Notes under the pieces: generated by a model | What the model saw: only the letters and a program-made list of their open reading frames with translations | What the model was told of the DNA's origin: nothing | Database searches by the model: none | Shown here: piece after piece, positions 44,575 through 52,436 of the stretch | How positions within the stretch are numbered: the stretch's first letter is position 1 | How the letters are laid out: each line of letters begins with the position of its first letter | DNA from: Niastella populi | Lineage (GTDB): Bacteria; Bacteroidota; Bacteroidia; Chitinophagales; Chitinophagaceae | Reading direction: 5' to 3' | DNA length: 64,000 bases | Assembly (NCBI RefSeq): GCF_002078015.1 | Contig: NZ_LWBP01000067.1 | Location: forward strand, 1 to 64,000 | Made by a program: the position numbers and the translations under genes

Positions 44575-45672
44575 ATGGCTTTACAAGCAGGAATAGTAGG
44601 ATTACCGAACGTAGGCAAATCAACCTTATTTAACGCAGTGAGCAACAGCGCCAAGGCGCAGGCAAGCAACTATCGTTTCTGTACCATCGATCCGAACGTG
44701 GGACTGGTTGACGTACCTGATGCCCGGCTGAAAAAACTGGCCGAACTGGTACACCCCGATCGTATCGTTCCTACCCAGATTGAAATTGTGGACATTGCGG
44801 GCCTGGTGCGTGGCGCCAGCAAAGGGGAAGGCCTCGGTAATAAATTCCTGGGCAATATTCGCGAGGTAGACGCCATCATTCACGTGATCCGCTGTTTTGA
44901 GGACGAAAATATTTTACGTGACGAAGGCGCCATCAACCCGGTTGGCGATAAAGAGATCATCGATATAGAACTGCAGCTGAAAGACCTCGAGAGCGTTGAT
45001 AAAAAACTGAGCCGCATTGAAAAACAGGCCCGGCTCGATCCCAAACTGAAAGTGGAATACGATGTACTGGTACGTTGTAAAGAACACCTCGAAAAGGGAA
45101 AAAGCATCAGGGAGCTGGAATTTACCAAAGAAGAGCGCCCGGCCATTGCCGACCTGTTCCTGCTCACCGAAAAACCCGTTCTGTACGTGGCCAATGTTGA
45201 CGAGGCAAGCATGCACACGGGCAACAAATTTTCTGCAGCCCTGCAGGAAGCGGTGAAAAACGAAAAAGCACAGGTGATCATAATGAACAACAGCATTGAA
45301 GCGCAGATCAGTGAAATGGAAGATCCCGCCGACAAGCAAATGTTCATGGAAGAATACAAAATGACAGAACCTGCACTGGACCGTTTGATCCATTCAGCCT
45401 ATAAATTACTGAACCTGCAAACCTATTTTACCGCAGGCGTGCAGGAAGTTCGTGCGTGGACGATCCACGAAGGCTGGAAAGCACCGCAGGCTGCCAGCGT
45501 TATTCACACCGATTTCGAAAAAGGTTTTATCAAAGCCGAAGTGATCGCGTACAACGACTATATTACCTATGGTTCAGAAGCGGCCTGCCGCGATGCGGGT
45601 AAGCTGCGTATTGAAGGCAAAGAGTACATCGTGAAGGATGGCGATGTGATGCACTTCAGGTTTAATGTGTAA
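44575..45672 (+). CDS. ychF: Redox-regulated ATPase/GTPase YchF (Obg-related)
   Basis: Encodes 365 residues, the usual length. The P-loop is GLPNVGKST at 9-17. The switch-II region has DIAGLVRGASKGEGLGNKFL, the YchF signature. In place of NKxD the protein has NVDE (VANVDEAS), which explains the preference for ATP in this family. A helical coiled insert covers about 130-200, and the C-terminal TGS domain (about 280-363) carries TYFTAGVQEVRAWT and ends with DGDVMHFRFNV. YchF binds the ribosome and is linked to oxidative stress response. The gene has its own terminator and appears monocistronic. Confidence 0.97.
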   Translation: MALQAGIVGLPNVGKSTLFNAVSNSAKAQASNYRFCTIDPNVGLVDVPDARLKKLAELVHPDRIVPTQIEIVDIAGLVRGASKGEGLGNKFLGNIREVDAIIHVIRCFEDENILRDEGAINPVGDKEIIDIELQLKDLESVDKKLSRIEKQARLDPKLKVEYDVLVRCKEHLEKGKSIRELEFTKEERPAIADLFLLTEKPVLYVANVDEASMHTGNKFSAALQEAVKNEKAQVIIMNNSIEAQISEMEDPADKQMFMEEYKMTEPALDRLIHSAYKLLNLQTYFTAGVQEVRAWTIHEGWKAPQAASVIHTDFEKGFIKAEVIAYNDYITYGSEAACRDAGKLRIEGKEYIVKDGDVMHFRFNV

Positions 45673-45704
45673 CGGTCAGCGAAAAGAATAAAACGCTTAT
45701 ACAG

Positions 45705-45741
45705 GGTCTATCGTGTATCAATACGGTAGACCTTTTTATTT
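45705..45741 (+). terminator. Intrinsic terminator of ychF
   Basis: GGTCTATCGT (45705-45714) pairs with ACGGTAGACC (45723-45732) with one wobble; the loop is eight bases and TTTTTATTT follows. Confidence 0.88.
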
Positions 45742-45808
45742 AAGCAGACCTGAAGCACCTGTTTGCTAATTTTTTTATCAAATCCTGTCATATTTTAATT
45801 CTTTTTAT

Positions 45809-45816
45809 TATATTTG
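45809..45816 (+). promoter_or_regulatory. Candidate -7 box of the small coiled-coil membrane gene
   Basis: TATATTTG matches the consensus. Transcription would start near 45823, which supports the ATG at 45847 and excludes the in-frame TTG at 45814 as start. Confidence 0.5.
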
Positions 45817-45846
45817 GTAACACTTATCATTGAAATACTTATTGAA

Positions 45847-46119
45847 ATGGAAAAGGTAACCCTGACGAAGCTGTATGAAGTGTTGGCGCAGAAGATAGGA
45901 AGAAGTGAAGCTGAATGCCTTACTTATTATGTTGATGTAAAAATAAAAGACGGGTTGAATACAAAAATTGAAATATTAGCAACCAAAGAAGATGTTCACG
46001 CCTTGCGCAATGAAGTAAAGGACAATACCATTTCGATGCAAAAATGGCTAATGGGCACATTCATAACGCTGGTAATAATGATCCTCGGTTTATACGCTGC
46101 CATTTTGTTGAAACACTAA
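45847..46119 (+). CDS. Small C-tail-anchored coiled-coil protein (DUF1640-like)
   Basis: Encodes 90 residues. The first 60 are charged and helical, with KIEILATKEDVHALRNEVKD forming a short coiled coil. A single hydrophobic segment at about 68-86 (GTFITLVIMILGLYAAILL) ends the protein, leaving only KH outside. This layout resembles small DUF1640/CCDC90-like proteins found as orphans in many bacteria. The N-terminal part would face the cytoplasm. A promoter box just upstream and a terminator before it suggest an independent unit. Function unknown. Confidence 0.7.
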   Translation: MEKVTLTKLYEVLAQKIGRSEAECLTYYVDVKIKDGLNTKIEILATKEDVHALRNEVKDNTISMQKWLMGTFITLVIMILGLYAAILLKH

Positions 46120-46213
46120 ACGACCTGTTTTCCCCCATTCCAATTATTATTCTCCCTGGTTTTCGAACATTCTTTCTCTTTCATGGTAATACAATGAAGT
46201 AACCGTTTTGTAT

Positions 46214-46221
46214 TAAATTTG
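46214..46221 (+). promoter_or_regulatory. Candidate -7 box very close to a start codon
   Basis: TAAATTTG matches TAnnTTTG and ends only four bases before the ATG at 46226. If functional, the mRNA would be leaderless or nearly so. Confidence 0.4.
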
Positions 46222-46225
46222 CAAC

Positions 46226-46735
46226 ATGACAGAGAATTACAAAGAACTGATACCTGCCGGTTTTGCAGCAGATTCGAGAGTTTGGGTTTACCAGAGCAGC
46301 CGGTTGTTTATGCTGAGCGAGGCCTTACATATAGAAGACCTGCTGAATAATTTTGTGGCCAACTGGAATTCGCATGGCGCCCCCGTAAAAGGATATGGCA
46401 ACCTGTTCTTTGGCCAGTTCATAGTGCTGATGGCCGATGAACGCGCCACCGGTGTCAGCGGCTGCAGCACCGATAGCTCTGTTCGCCTTATAAAGCAAAT
46501 TGAAGAACTTTTCAAAGTAAATATGTTCGACCGCACTACCCTTGCCTTTTTATTAAAAGACAAAGTGCAAATGCTTCCCCTGGCGCAATTACAATACGCC
46601 ATCGATAATAGTTTCATTACACCGGATACTATTTACTTCAACAACCTGGTGCAAACAAAAGATGAACTGGAAAATAAATGGCTGGTGCCGGTTAAAGAGA
46701 GCTGGCTGGCGAAAAGAGTAACGTTGAGTATGTAA
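46226..46735 (+). CDS. Conserved hypothetical protein of Bacteroidota
   Basis: Encodes 169 residues. No signal peptide or membrane segment is present. The sequence begins MTENYKELIPAGFAADSRVW and includes LEDLLNNFV-like helix text (IEDLLNNFVANWNSHGAPVK), FGQFIVLMADERATGVSGCS and VRLIKQIEELFKVNMFDRTT. From memory of the phylum, homologues of this length are common in Bacteroidota and are sometimes labelled ABC transporter ATPase, but no Walker A or signature motif exists here, so that label is not adopted. The conserved-looking GVSGCSTDSSVR stretch near 86-97 could be a functional loop. Cytoplasmic protein of unknown function. Confidence 0.75.
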   Translation: MTENYKELIPAGFAADSRVWVYQSSRLFMLSEALHIEDLLNNFVANWNSHGAPVKGYGNLFFGQFIVLMADERATGVSGCSTDSSVRLIKQIEELFKVNMFDRTTLAFLLKDKVQMLPLAQLQYAIDNSFITPDTIYFNNLVQTKDELENKWLVPVKESWLAKRVTLSM

Positions 46736-46811
46736 AAAGCCATATTTGCACAATGGAATTAATGCCGGCAATAGTGCTGTAAGCAGTGGTTCATCTCAAC
46801 ATGCGCGAGTC

Positions 46812-46855
46812 TGTATTCCGTTATCACCACCTGTCCCGGCTTTAGTCGGGATTAT
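46812..46855. repeat. Dispersed 43-44 bp element, copy A (inverted relative to copy B)
   Basis: The reverse complement of this stretch matches 52309-52351 apart from one substitution and one single-base gap. Its core TCCCGACTAAAGCCGGGA can form a hairpin with one mismatch. A degenerate CATTATCN array (46850-46873) continues from it into the histidine-kinase stop codon. Confidence 0.8.
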
Positions 46856-46871
46856 CTAATTATCACATTAA

Positions 46872-48215
46872 CTAAAACTGCATCATAAACGCAGTGCCCT
46901 GCCCTTCTACCGACTGCACCTGAATGTTGCCTTTGTGCAGCATCATAATTTGTTTGCAAAGGCTTAAACCAATGCCACTGCCGCTTTTTTTGGTACTGAA
47001 GAATGGTATGAAGATCTTGTCGACCACCTCTTCGGGCATACCCGTGCCGTTATCGGCCACTTTTATTACCGTTCTATGATTGTTGGCATAATAAGCCGAT
47101 AATATGATCCGCGGTTCCTGCCGTTCCTTCACCGCCTCCATGGCATTCACCACCAGGTTGATAAGCACCTGCTCAAGCAGGTTAGTATCTGCTTCCAGTT
47201 GCAGATCGGGATCTTTCAATACGATCTCCAGCTCGATGTTCTTTTGATCGAGCGTTGGCTGCATCAGGTGATGCAGGTTCTCGAACAGATCGCGTACATA
47301 TATGTTCTTTAAATTCAGCGTGGTGATCTTGTTCAGGTTCCGGTAGGTTTCGGCAAACTTCAGCAATCCCTCGCTTCTTCTTTTTATGGTATCGATGCCC
47401 AGTTCCAGATCGTCCATAGAACCGGATTCCAGTTCGGGCCGTTCGGCAAATTGCTGCAGCCGGTATTTCAACGTTTCGGCGAGCGAGGAAATAGGCGCAA
47501 TGGAATTCATGATCTCATGCGTCATCACGCTCAGCAGTTTTTGCCAGGCCTTTGATTCCGTTTCATCCAGCGCTTCGCTTACGTTTTGAAAAGCGATGAG
47601 CTTGAACTTACTGCCATCGGTTTGAAATGCCGTGGCCGAGAGGAACAATTTAAATGAATTTTTCTCCGTATGGGCTGTTGCAATGGTTGTATCGCCCGGT
47701 TTCAATAAGGTCACCTGACGGTACAATTCGTTATCGCGGCGGGCCAGCGAATGAACCGTTTTCAGGTAGGGCAAATGCAGCATCCGTTTCAGCGATTCAT
47801 TCATCCAAACCACTTCGCCATTATGCTCGCGGTACGAGAGAATGCCGGTATCGACCAGCTCGAGTATCTTTTGCAGGTACTGGAACTGCGTTTCCTTTTC
47901 CTTGCTCATTACCTTGAAGGTAGAATTGATCTCATTGAAACCCTTACGCAAAGGCTGCAGTTCAAGCGGTGCATGTTTTACATCGAAGTAGCGGGAAAAA
48001 TCACGGTAATGAACAGATTCAACAAACTGGTCCAGCTCGGCATGCGCTTTCCGCTGAAATCGGTACATTTCTGCAATAATGTATATGATCAGCGGCGCTA
48101 TCACCACCATATATACGTAATAACCTTTCACCAGCAGGTACGATGATACGGCCAGGGTTATAAACAGCAATAACACCTGGAAGATAATGCGCCACTCGAA
48201 TCGTTTATAGAACAA
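46872..48215 (-). CDS. NtrY-type sensor histidine kinase
   Basis: Encodes 447 residues. Two closely spaced membrane segments lie at about 10-45 with almost no periplasmic loop, so sensing is probably in the membrane or cytoplasm. A PAS-like region (about 100-215) contains [20 protein letters not shown] and [12 protein letters not shown]. The HisKA H-box is [20 protein letters not shown] with His near 233. The catalytic domain has the N-box [12 protein letters not shown]1 DNGTGMP and G2 [13 protein letters not shown]. The first codon appears to be TTG; an in-frame stop lies four codons upstream, so no ATG start is available. The gene follows that of the NtrC-type regulator on the same strand, its likely partner. 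Confidence 0.92.
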   Translation of the reverse strand: MFYKRFEWRIIFQVLLLFITLAVSSYLLVKGYYVYMVVIAPLIIYIIAEMYRFQRKAHAELDQFVESVHYRDFSRYFDVKHAPLELQPLRKGFNEINSTFKVMSKEKETQFQYLQKILELVDTGILSYREHNGEVVWMNESLKRMLHLPYLKTVHSLARRDNELYRQVTLLKPGDTTIATAHTEKNSFKLFLSATAFQTDGSKFKLIAFQNVSEALDETESKAWQKLLSVMTHEIMNSIAPISSLAETLKYRLQQFAERPELESGSMDDLELGIDTIKRRSEGLLKFAETYRNLNKITTLNLKNIYVRDLFENLHHLMQPTLDQKNIELEIVLKDPDLQLEADTNLLEQVLINLVVNAMEAVKERQEPRIILSAYYANNHRTVIKVADNGTGMPEEVVDKIFIPFFSTKKSGSGIGLSLCKQIMMLHKGNIQVQSVEGQGTAFMMQF

Positions 48216-48421
48216 GCTAATGTTTTAAAATTTAAAGTTTTGGGTTCTAATTGCCAGTCGTGAAACGGCAAACGTGAAACGTGAAAGTCCTATACTCACG
48301 ACCCCAAATTACATTTTCACCCACTAAATAAACAGCGTTTCCTGTATCATCTTTTCAACCTTATTAATAACTCGTCAACGCGTCACCTTTATCAACTTTA
48401 TCAACTTTTCAACCAACCCTT

Positions 48422-48461
48422 GTCAACTCGTCAACTCGTTAACTAATCAACTCGTCAACTA
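48422..48461. repeat. Octamer array (GTYRACNN family), five units, overlapping a stop codon
   Basis: Five 8-base units run up to and include the stop codon complement of the response-regulator gene (48459-48461). Further GTCAAC- and ATCAAC-like pieces extend left to about 48373 in the 243-base gap before the kinase gene. Confidence 0.85.
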
Positions 48462-49817
48462 AATATCATACTTACTCAACCTGCGATACAAAGCAGTACG
48501 GGTAAGCCCCAGTTCTTTTGCAGCACGCGTGATATTGCCATTATGCTTTTCAATAACATGCAAAATGGTGTTCTTTTCAACGGCGCTCAGGTTCAGTTCA
48601 TCGGGTTCTTTTTCCCTGGGCGAGCCCGATTCTATCGGTGAAAAGATAAGATCACTGGCCTGCAGTACATGCCCGTCAGACATGATCACCGCCCGCTCTA
48701 TGGTATATTGCAATTCCCTTATGTTGCCGGGGAAATGATAACTTAACAACTTCTCTATCGCCTTTTCATCAAACTCCATCACCGGTTTCAGGTATTTGTT
48801 GCTGTACAACTGGCTGAAATGTTTCGCCAGCAAAACAATATCGTTGCTGCGTTTCCGTAATGGCGGCACCATAATTTCAACCGTATTGATACGATAGATC
48901 AGGTCTTTCCTGAAACGGTTTTCATTGGCCAGTTCGGCCAGCGGCACATTGGTAGCGCAAATAAGCCTGATGTCGACCGGCACCGGGTCGTTGGTTCCCA
49001 GCCTGATCACCTGCCGGTTCTGTAAAACACTCAACAATTTCGCCTGCTGGTGCAAACTGATATTTCCTATCTCATCGAGAAAAAGGGTTCCGCCGTTCGC
49101 CGCTTCAAACCGTCCCACCCTGTCTTCCCGCGCATCGGTAAAAGCACCTTTTTTATGGCCGAACAGTTCGCTTTCGAAAAGGGTTTCGGTAAGCGCGCCC
49201 ACATCCACTTTTACATAGGCTTTCTTCGACCGCAGCGATTGCTGGTGAATGGCTTTTGCGATCAGGTCCTTCCCGGTACCGTTCTCGCCCAGGATCAGAA
49301 TATTGGCATCGGTAGGTGCAATTTTTTCTATTTTATAAAAAATATCGGCCATTACTTCCGATTCGCCCAGTAGCTCGGTGCCGATGATGGAATCACTGCT
49401 GCGGATCATATGCGTGGCGCTTTTGCCTTCCTTTCTTTTTAATGCATCCTTTATGGTAATGATCAGCTTTTCGTTATGCCAGGGTTTTACCACAAAATCG
49501 GCAGCCCCTTCTTTCAGCGAACGAACCGCGAGGTCGATATCGCCATAGGCGGTGATCATAATAACCGCGGCTTCTGATTTGAATTCCTTTACCTTCTTCA
49601 ACCAGAACAAACCCTCGTTGCCGGTATTGATAGAACTGTTGAAGTTCATGTCGAGCAGGATCACATCGAACTGCTGTTTCGAAAGCAGCCACCGCAGGTT
49701 CTCGGGGTTCTTTTCCGTTACTACCTCTTTTGCTTCGGTCTTCAGCAGCAACCGCACCGCCGTCAACACATCAACGTCATCATCGATTACCAGTATGGTA
49801 GCATTCTTTAGTAACAT
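48459..49817 (-). CDS. NtrC-family sigma-54-dependent response regulator
   Basis: Encodes 452 residues from ATG 49817; an in-frame upstream codon at 49859 adds 14 residues before the receiver and is rejected. The receiver domain (1-120) has the acidic patch IDDD and phosphoacceptor Asp56 in ILLDMNF. The AAA+ domain (about 150-385) carries Walker A GENGTGKD, the sigma-54 contact loop as GAFTDA (the common variant of GAFTGA), and Walker B GGTLFLDEIG. A Fis-type helix-turn-helix closes the protein (NGNITRAAKELGLTRTALYR). It activates sigma-54 promoters when phosphorylated. The target is probably the divergent ABC efflux locus starting at 50072. Confidence 0.95.
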   Translation of the reverse strand: MLLKNATILVIDDDVDVLTAVRLLLKTEAKEVVTEKNPENLRWLLSKQQFDVILLDMNFNSSINTGNEGLFWLKKVKEFKSEAAVIMITAYGDIDLAVRSLKEGAADFVVKPWHNEKLIITIKDALKRKEGKSATHMIRSSDSIIGTELLGESEVMADIFYKIEKIAPTDANILILGENGTGKDLIAKAIHQQSLRSKKAYVKVDVGALTETLFESELFGHKKGAFTDAREDRVGRFEAANGGTLFLDEIGNISLHQQAKLLSVLQNRQVIRLGTNDPVPVDIRLICATNVPLAELANENRFRKDLIYRINTVEIMVPPLRKRSNDIVLLAKHFSQLYSNKYLKPVMEFDEKAIEKLLSYHFPGNIRELQYTIERAVIMSDGHVLQASDLIFSPIESGSPREKEPDELNLSAVEKNTILHVIEKHNGNITRAAKELGLTRTALYRRLSKYDI

Positions 49818-50071
49818 AGCTTTAGTATAAATTTCGGGAGATTGATGCAACAATCGCAACTACAATTATACCATAAATACAAAGGCATGGCAAACAATTT
49901 TTTATGAAAGAACCGCTGTTTCGGCCCACTGTATCAAAATCGAACAGTTTGTGTATTGGTTGCGAACAGGGTTGTCTCAATTGGTGATCTAATTTACTGG
50001 TTATCACCCGGCTTATATTCTGGCATATTGTTATTGGCATACCGTACAGGATCAAATAAAAAAATTATACA

Positions 50072-51328
50072 GTGGATAGAGTCATCGCAAAAAAGACATG
50101 GACCTCTAAACGGATCATCACCCTCGGGGGTATTGTGGGGATCGCCTTGCTGATTTCGGCAAGTTATTATTTCACCTCCGGAAAAAGCCGGTTGAATGTA
50201 GATACAGAGCGCATTACCATCAGTGAGGTTAAAAAAGGCCCCTTCCAGGTAACCATTCCAATAAACGGTATCGTATTACCGCAAACTTCTATTTATCTCG
50301 ATGCACAGGAAGGCGGCCGGGTTGAGCAGCGGTTCGTAGAAGATGGCGCCATGATGCAGGAAGGACAACCCATTTTGCGACTGAGCAACCCCGACCTCGA
50401 ACTGAGCCTTGCCAACCAGGAAACCAGCGTGTTCAATGTATTGACGCAAATGCAGATCGCCCGTAATAACGCCCAGCAAAATACCGTAGCGCGCCTGAAC
50501 CAGTTGGCCGAGGTTGACAATGCGCTGAAAGAAGCCGAACGTTTATACAACCTGAATAAAAAACTGTATGCGCAAAAAGCCATCGGCTCGCAGGAATTCC
50601 AACAGGCAGATAACGCCTACCAGTACCAGCTGCGCCGCAAAAAATTAACGGAAGACATTATGCGGCAGGATTCAGCCACCAACAAAATACAACTGCAGCA
50701 AAATGAGCAGTCGTACCTGAACATGAAAAAAGCGCTGGAACTGATGAAGAAAAAAGTGGGCGACCTGGTGGTGAAAGCGCCAATCAGCGGACAACTCACT
50801 TCTTTTGATGCCGAGATCGGCCAGAACATCAGCGCCGGCACCCGGCTGGGCCAGATAGATGCGGCCAGCGGTTTCAAGATCAGGGCCGATATAGATGAGC
50901 ATTATATCTCAAATGTTTTTACCGGTTTAACCGGTAAGTTTACACTGGTGAACAAAGAATACAAACTCAGGATAAAAAAAGTGTACACGCAGGTGGTAAG
51001 CGGCCGTTTCCAGGTCGACCTCGAACTGGTAGGCGAAGCGCCGCAGGGTATCCGTCGCGGTCAAACGCTGCAGATCTTACTGGCGCTGAGCGATGAAACC
51101 GAAGCCATTCTGGTGCCCAAGGGCGGCTTTTACCAGACAACCGGCGGCAACTGGATCTTTAAGGTTAGCGAAGATGGAAAAACGGCGTATAAGGTCGACA
51201 TTCAGTTAAACCGCCAGAACCCCGATTATTACGAAGTGCTGGAAGGGTTGAAACCGGGCGACAAAGTGGTTACCAGCAGCTATGAGAATTATGGCAATAT
51301 GCAGGAACTGGTGCTTAAGAAGGAGTAA
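50072..51328 (+). CDS. HlyD/MacA-type periplasmic adaptor of an ABC system
   Basis: Encodes 418 residues and starts with GTG at 50072. No upstream in-frame ATG fits, and the GTG-encoded start MDRVIAKKTWTSKRI gives a short cytoplasmic tail before the membrane segment (about 17-36; IITLGGIVGIALLISASYYF). A split biotinyl-lipoyl/barrel-sandwich domain flanks a long coiled coil (about 120-245; ALKEAERLYNLNKKLYAQKA). Beta-barrel and membrane-proximal domains follow, with GQTLQILLALSDETEAILVP. It would link the inner-membrane ABC complex to the outer membrane or to lipoprotein substrates. It heads the locus of one ATPase and several FtsX-type permeases. Confidence 0.92.
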   Translation: MDRVIAKKTWTSKRIITLGGIVGIALLISASYYFTSGKSRLNVDTERITISEVKKGPFQVTIPINGIVLPQTSIYLDAQEGGRVEQRFVEDGAMMQEGQPILRLSNPDLELSLANQETSVFNVLTQMQIARNNAQQNTVARLNQLAEVDNALKEAERLYNLNKKLYAQKAIGSQEFQQADNAYQYQLRRKKLTEDIMRQDSATNKIQLQQNEQSYLNMKKALELMKKKVGDLVVKAPISGQLTSFDAEIGQNISAGTRLGQIDAASGFKIRADIDEHYISNVFTGLTGKFTLVNKEYKLRIKKVYTQVVSGRFQVDLELVGEAPQGIRRGQTLQILLALSDETEAILVPKGGFYQTTGGNWIFKVSEDGKTAYKVDIQLNRQNPDYYEVLEGLKPGDKVVTSSYENYGNMQELVLKKE

Positions 51329-51363
51329 TTTGCCGTTTCACGTTTCACGAAAAACAACCAACC

Positions 51364-51591
51364 ATGAAATGCAAGATCATCATTGTACTGGCCGTGCTGC
51401 TTACAGGCAGCTTATCTGCCTCGCCCAACAAATGTGGCAAGGGACTTCGTTGTGCCGGCAATGCCGGCAAACAACCTGCCGGTGCGCCGCACTTACTGTC
51501 AGCCTTGCCGGGAAAGTGTGGCACGCCGGGGAACATGATCTTCGATGATGCAGAACTGTTGCCCATGCATCACTACCTTAATAAATTTTAA
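51364..51591 (+). CDS. Small exported Cys-containing peptide
   Basis: Encodes 75 residues. A clear signal peptide (about 1-19; CKIIIVLAVLLTGSLSA) precedes a mature part of about 56 residues. That part holds three Cys in the contexts NKCGKG, LRCAGN and GKCGTPG, rich in Gly and Pro, and ends MHHYLNKF. No known family was recognised. It lies in the 292-base gap between the adaptor and ATPase genes, spaced 35 and 29 bases from them, which fits a member of the operon. Part of its DNA (AAAGTGTGGCAC near 51510) recurs in the palindrome at 4136-4166, so it could instead be repeat-derived DNA that happens to be open. Confidence 0.5.
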   Translation: MKCKIIIVLAVLLTGSLSASPNKCGKGLRCAGNAGKQPAGAPHLLSALPGKCGTPGNMIFDDAELLPMHHYLNKF

Positions 51592-51620
51592 CCAACTATA
51601 TATTTCAAACCATACATCAC

Positions 51621-52298
51621 ATGATAAAGATCAGGGATCTCGAAAAAATCTATCGCACGGAAGAGGTTGAAACAGTAGCGCTGAATAAAATTTCAATCGA
51701 TGTTAAAGAAGGCGAGTTTGTTGCGATCATGGGACCATCAGGCTGCGGCAAATCGACCCTGCTGAATATATTGGGGCTTCTCGACGATCCCGATACCGGC
51801 AGCTTCCTTTTCAACAATATCGAGGTGGCAAATTTCAATGAACGCAAACGCGCCGAATTACGCAAGCATAATATCGGGTTCGTTTTCCAGAGTTTTAACC
51901 TTATCGATGAGCTCACCGTTTTTGAGAACGTTGAATTACCGCTGATCTATACCGGCGTAAAATCGGTCGATCGCAAAAAACGCGTGGAGGAGGTGCTTGA
52001 TAAAATGCAGATCATGCACCGCCGCAACCACTACCCCCAGCAATTGAGCGGCGGTCAGCAACAACGTGTGGCCGTAGCGCGCGCCGTGGTAAATAATCCC
52101 AAACTTATTCTGGCCGATGAGCCTACAGGTAACCTCGATTCAAGCAATGGTAACGAGGTGATGACCCTGCTTACCGACCTCAACGAACAGGGTACCACCA
52201 TCATCATGGTTACGCACAGTGAACACGATGCCCGTTACAGCCATCGCATCATTCGCATGCTCGACGGTCAAACTGTTTTGGAAAACATCATGGTATAA
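51621..52298 (+). CDS. ABC transporter ATPase, LolD/MacB type
   Basis: Encodes 225 residues, the normal size of a stand-alone LolD/MacB-type nucleotide-binding subunit. Walker A is GPSGCGKST at 38-46. The Q-loop is in FVFQSFNLIDELTV, the signature is LSGGQQQRVAVARA, Walker B is LILADEPTGNLDS, and the H-switch is in MVTHSEHD. LolD/MacB-type ATPases drive mechanotransmission with FtsX-fold permeases rather than classic import or export through a channel. It is the only ATPase found before five permease genes, so it may serve several of them or a mixed complex. Confidence 0.96.
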   Translation: MIKIRDLEKIYRTEEVETVALNKISIDVKEGEFVAIMGPSGCGKSTLLNILGLLDDPDTGSFLFNNIEVANFNERKRAELRKHNIGFVFQSFNLIDELTVFENVELPLIYTGVKSVDRKKRVEEVLDKMQIMHRRNHYPQQLSGGQQQRVAVARAVVNNPKLILADEPTGNLDSSNGNEVMTLLTDLNEQGTTIIMVTHSEHDARYSHRIIRMLDGQTVLENIMV

Positions 52299-52308
52299 GA
52301 ACAATGTG

Positions 52309-52351
52309 ATAATCCCGACTAAAGCCGGGACAGGTGGTGATAATGAATACA
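52309..52351. repeat. Dispersed 43-44 bp element, copy B
   Basis: Near-identical inverted partner of 46812-46855, beginning eleven bases after the ATPase stop codon. The hairpin core can act as a weak terminator, although no T-run follows. Confidence 0.8.
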
Positions 52352-52436
52352 AGACTGGCGATTATGCCAATGAACAATAACTCGTAGCATTATCGTCGCT
52401 ATCAATAATTACCGGGAAAATTGAAAAGCAGAACGC

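Noticed and set aside
46226-46735. ABC transporter ATPase label for the 169-residue protein
   Set aside because: No Walker A, signature or Walker B motif is present; only the hypothetical status can be supported.
48220-48461. CRISPR array in the gap between regulator and kinase genes
   Set aside because: Units are 8 bases without spacers and imperfect; there are no cas genes nearby.
50020-50040. TGGCATATTGTTATTGGCA as a sigma-54 promoter
   Set aside because: GG and GC are 13 bases apart rather than 10, which does not fit the -24/-12 spacing.
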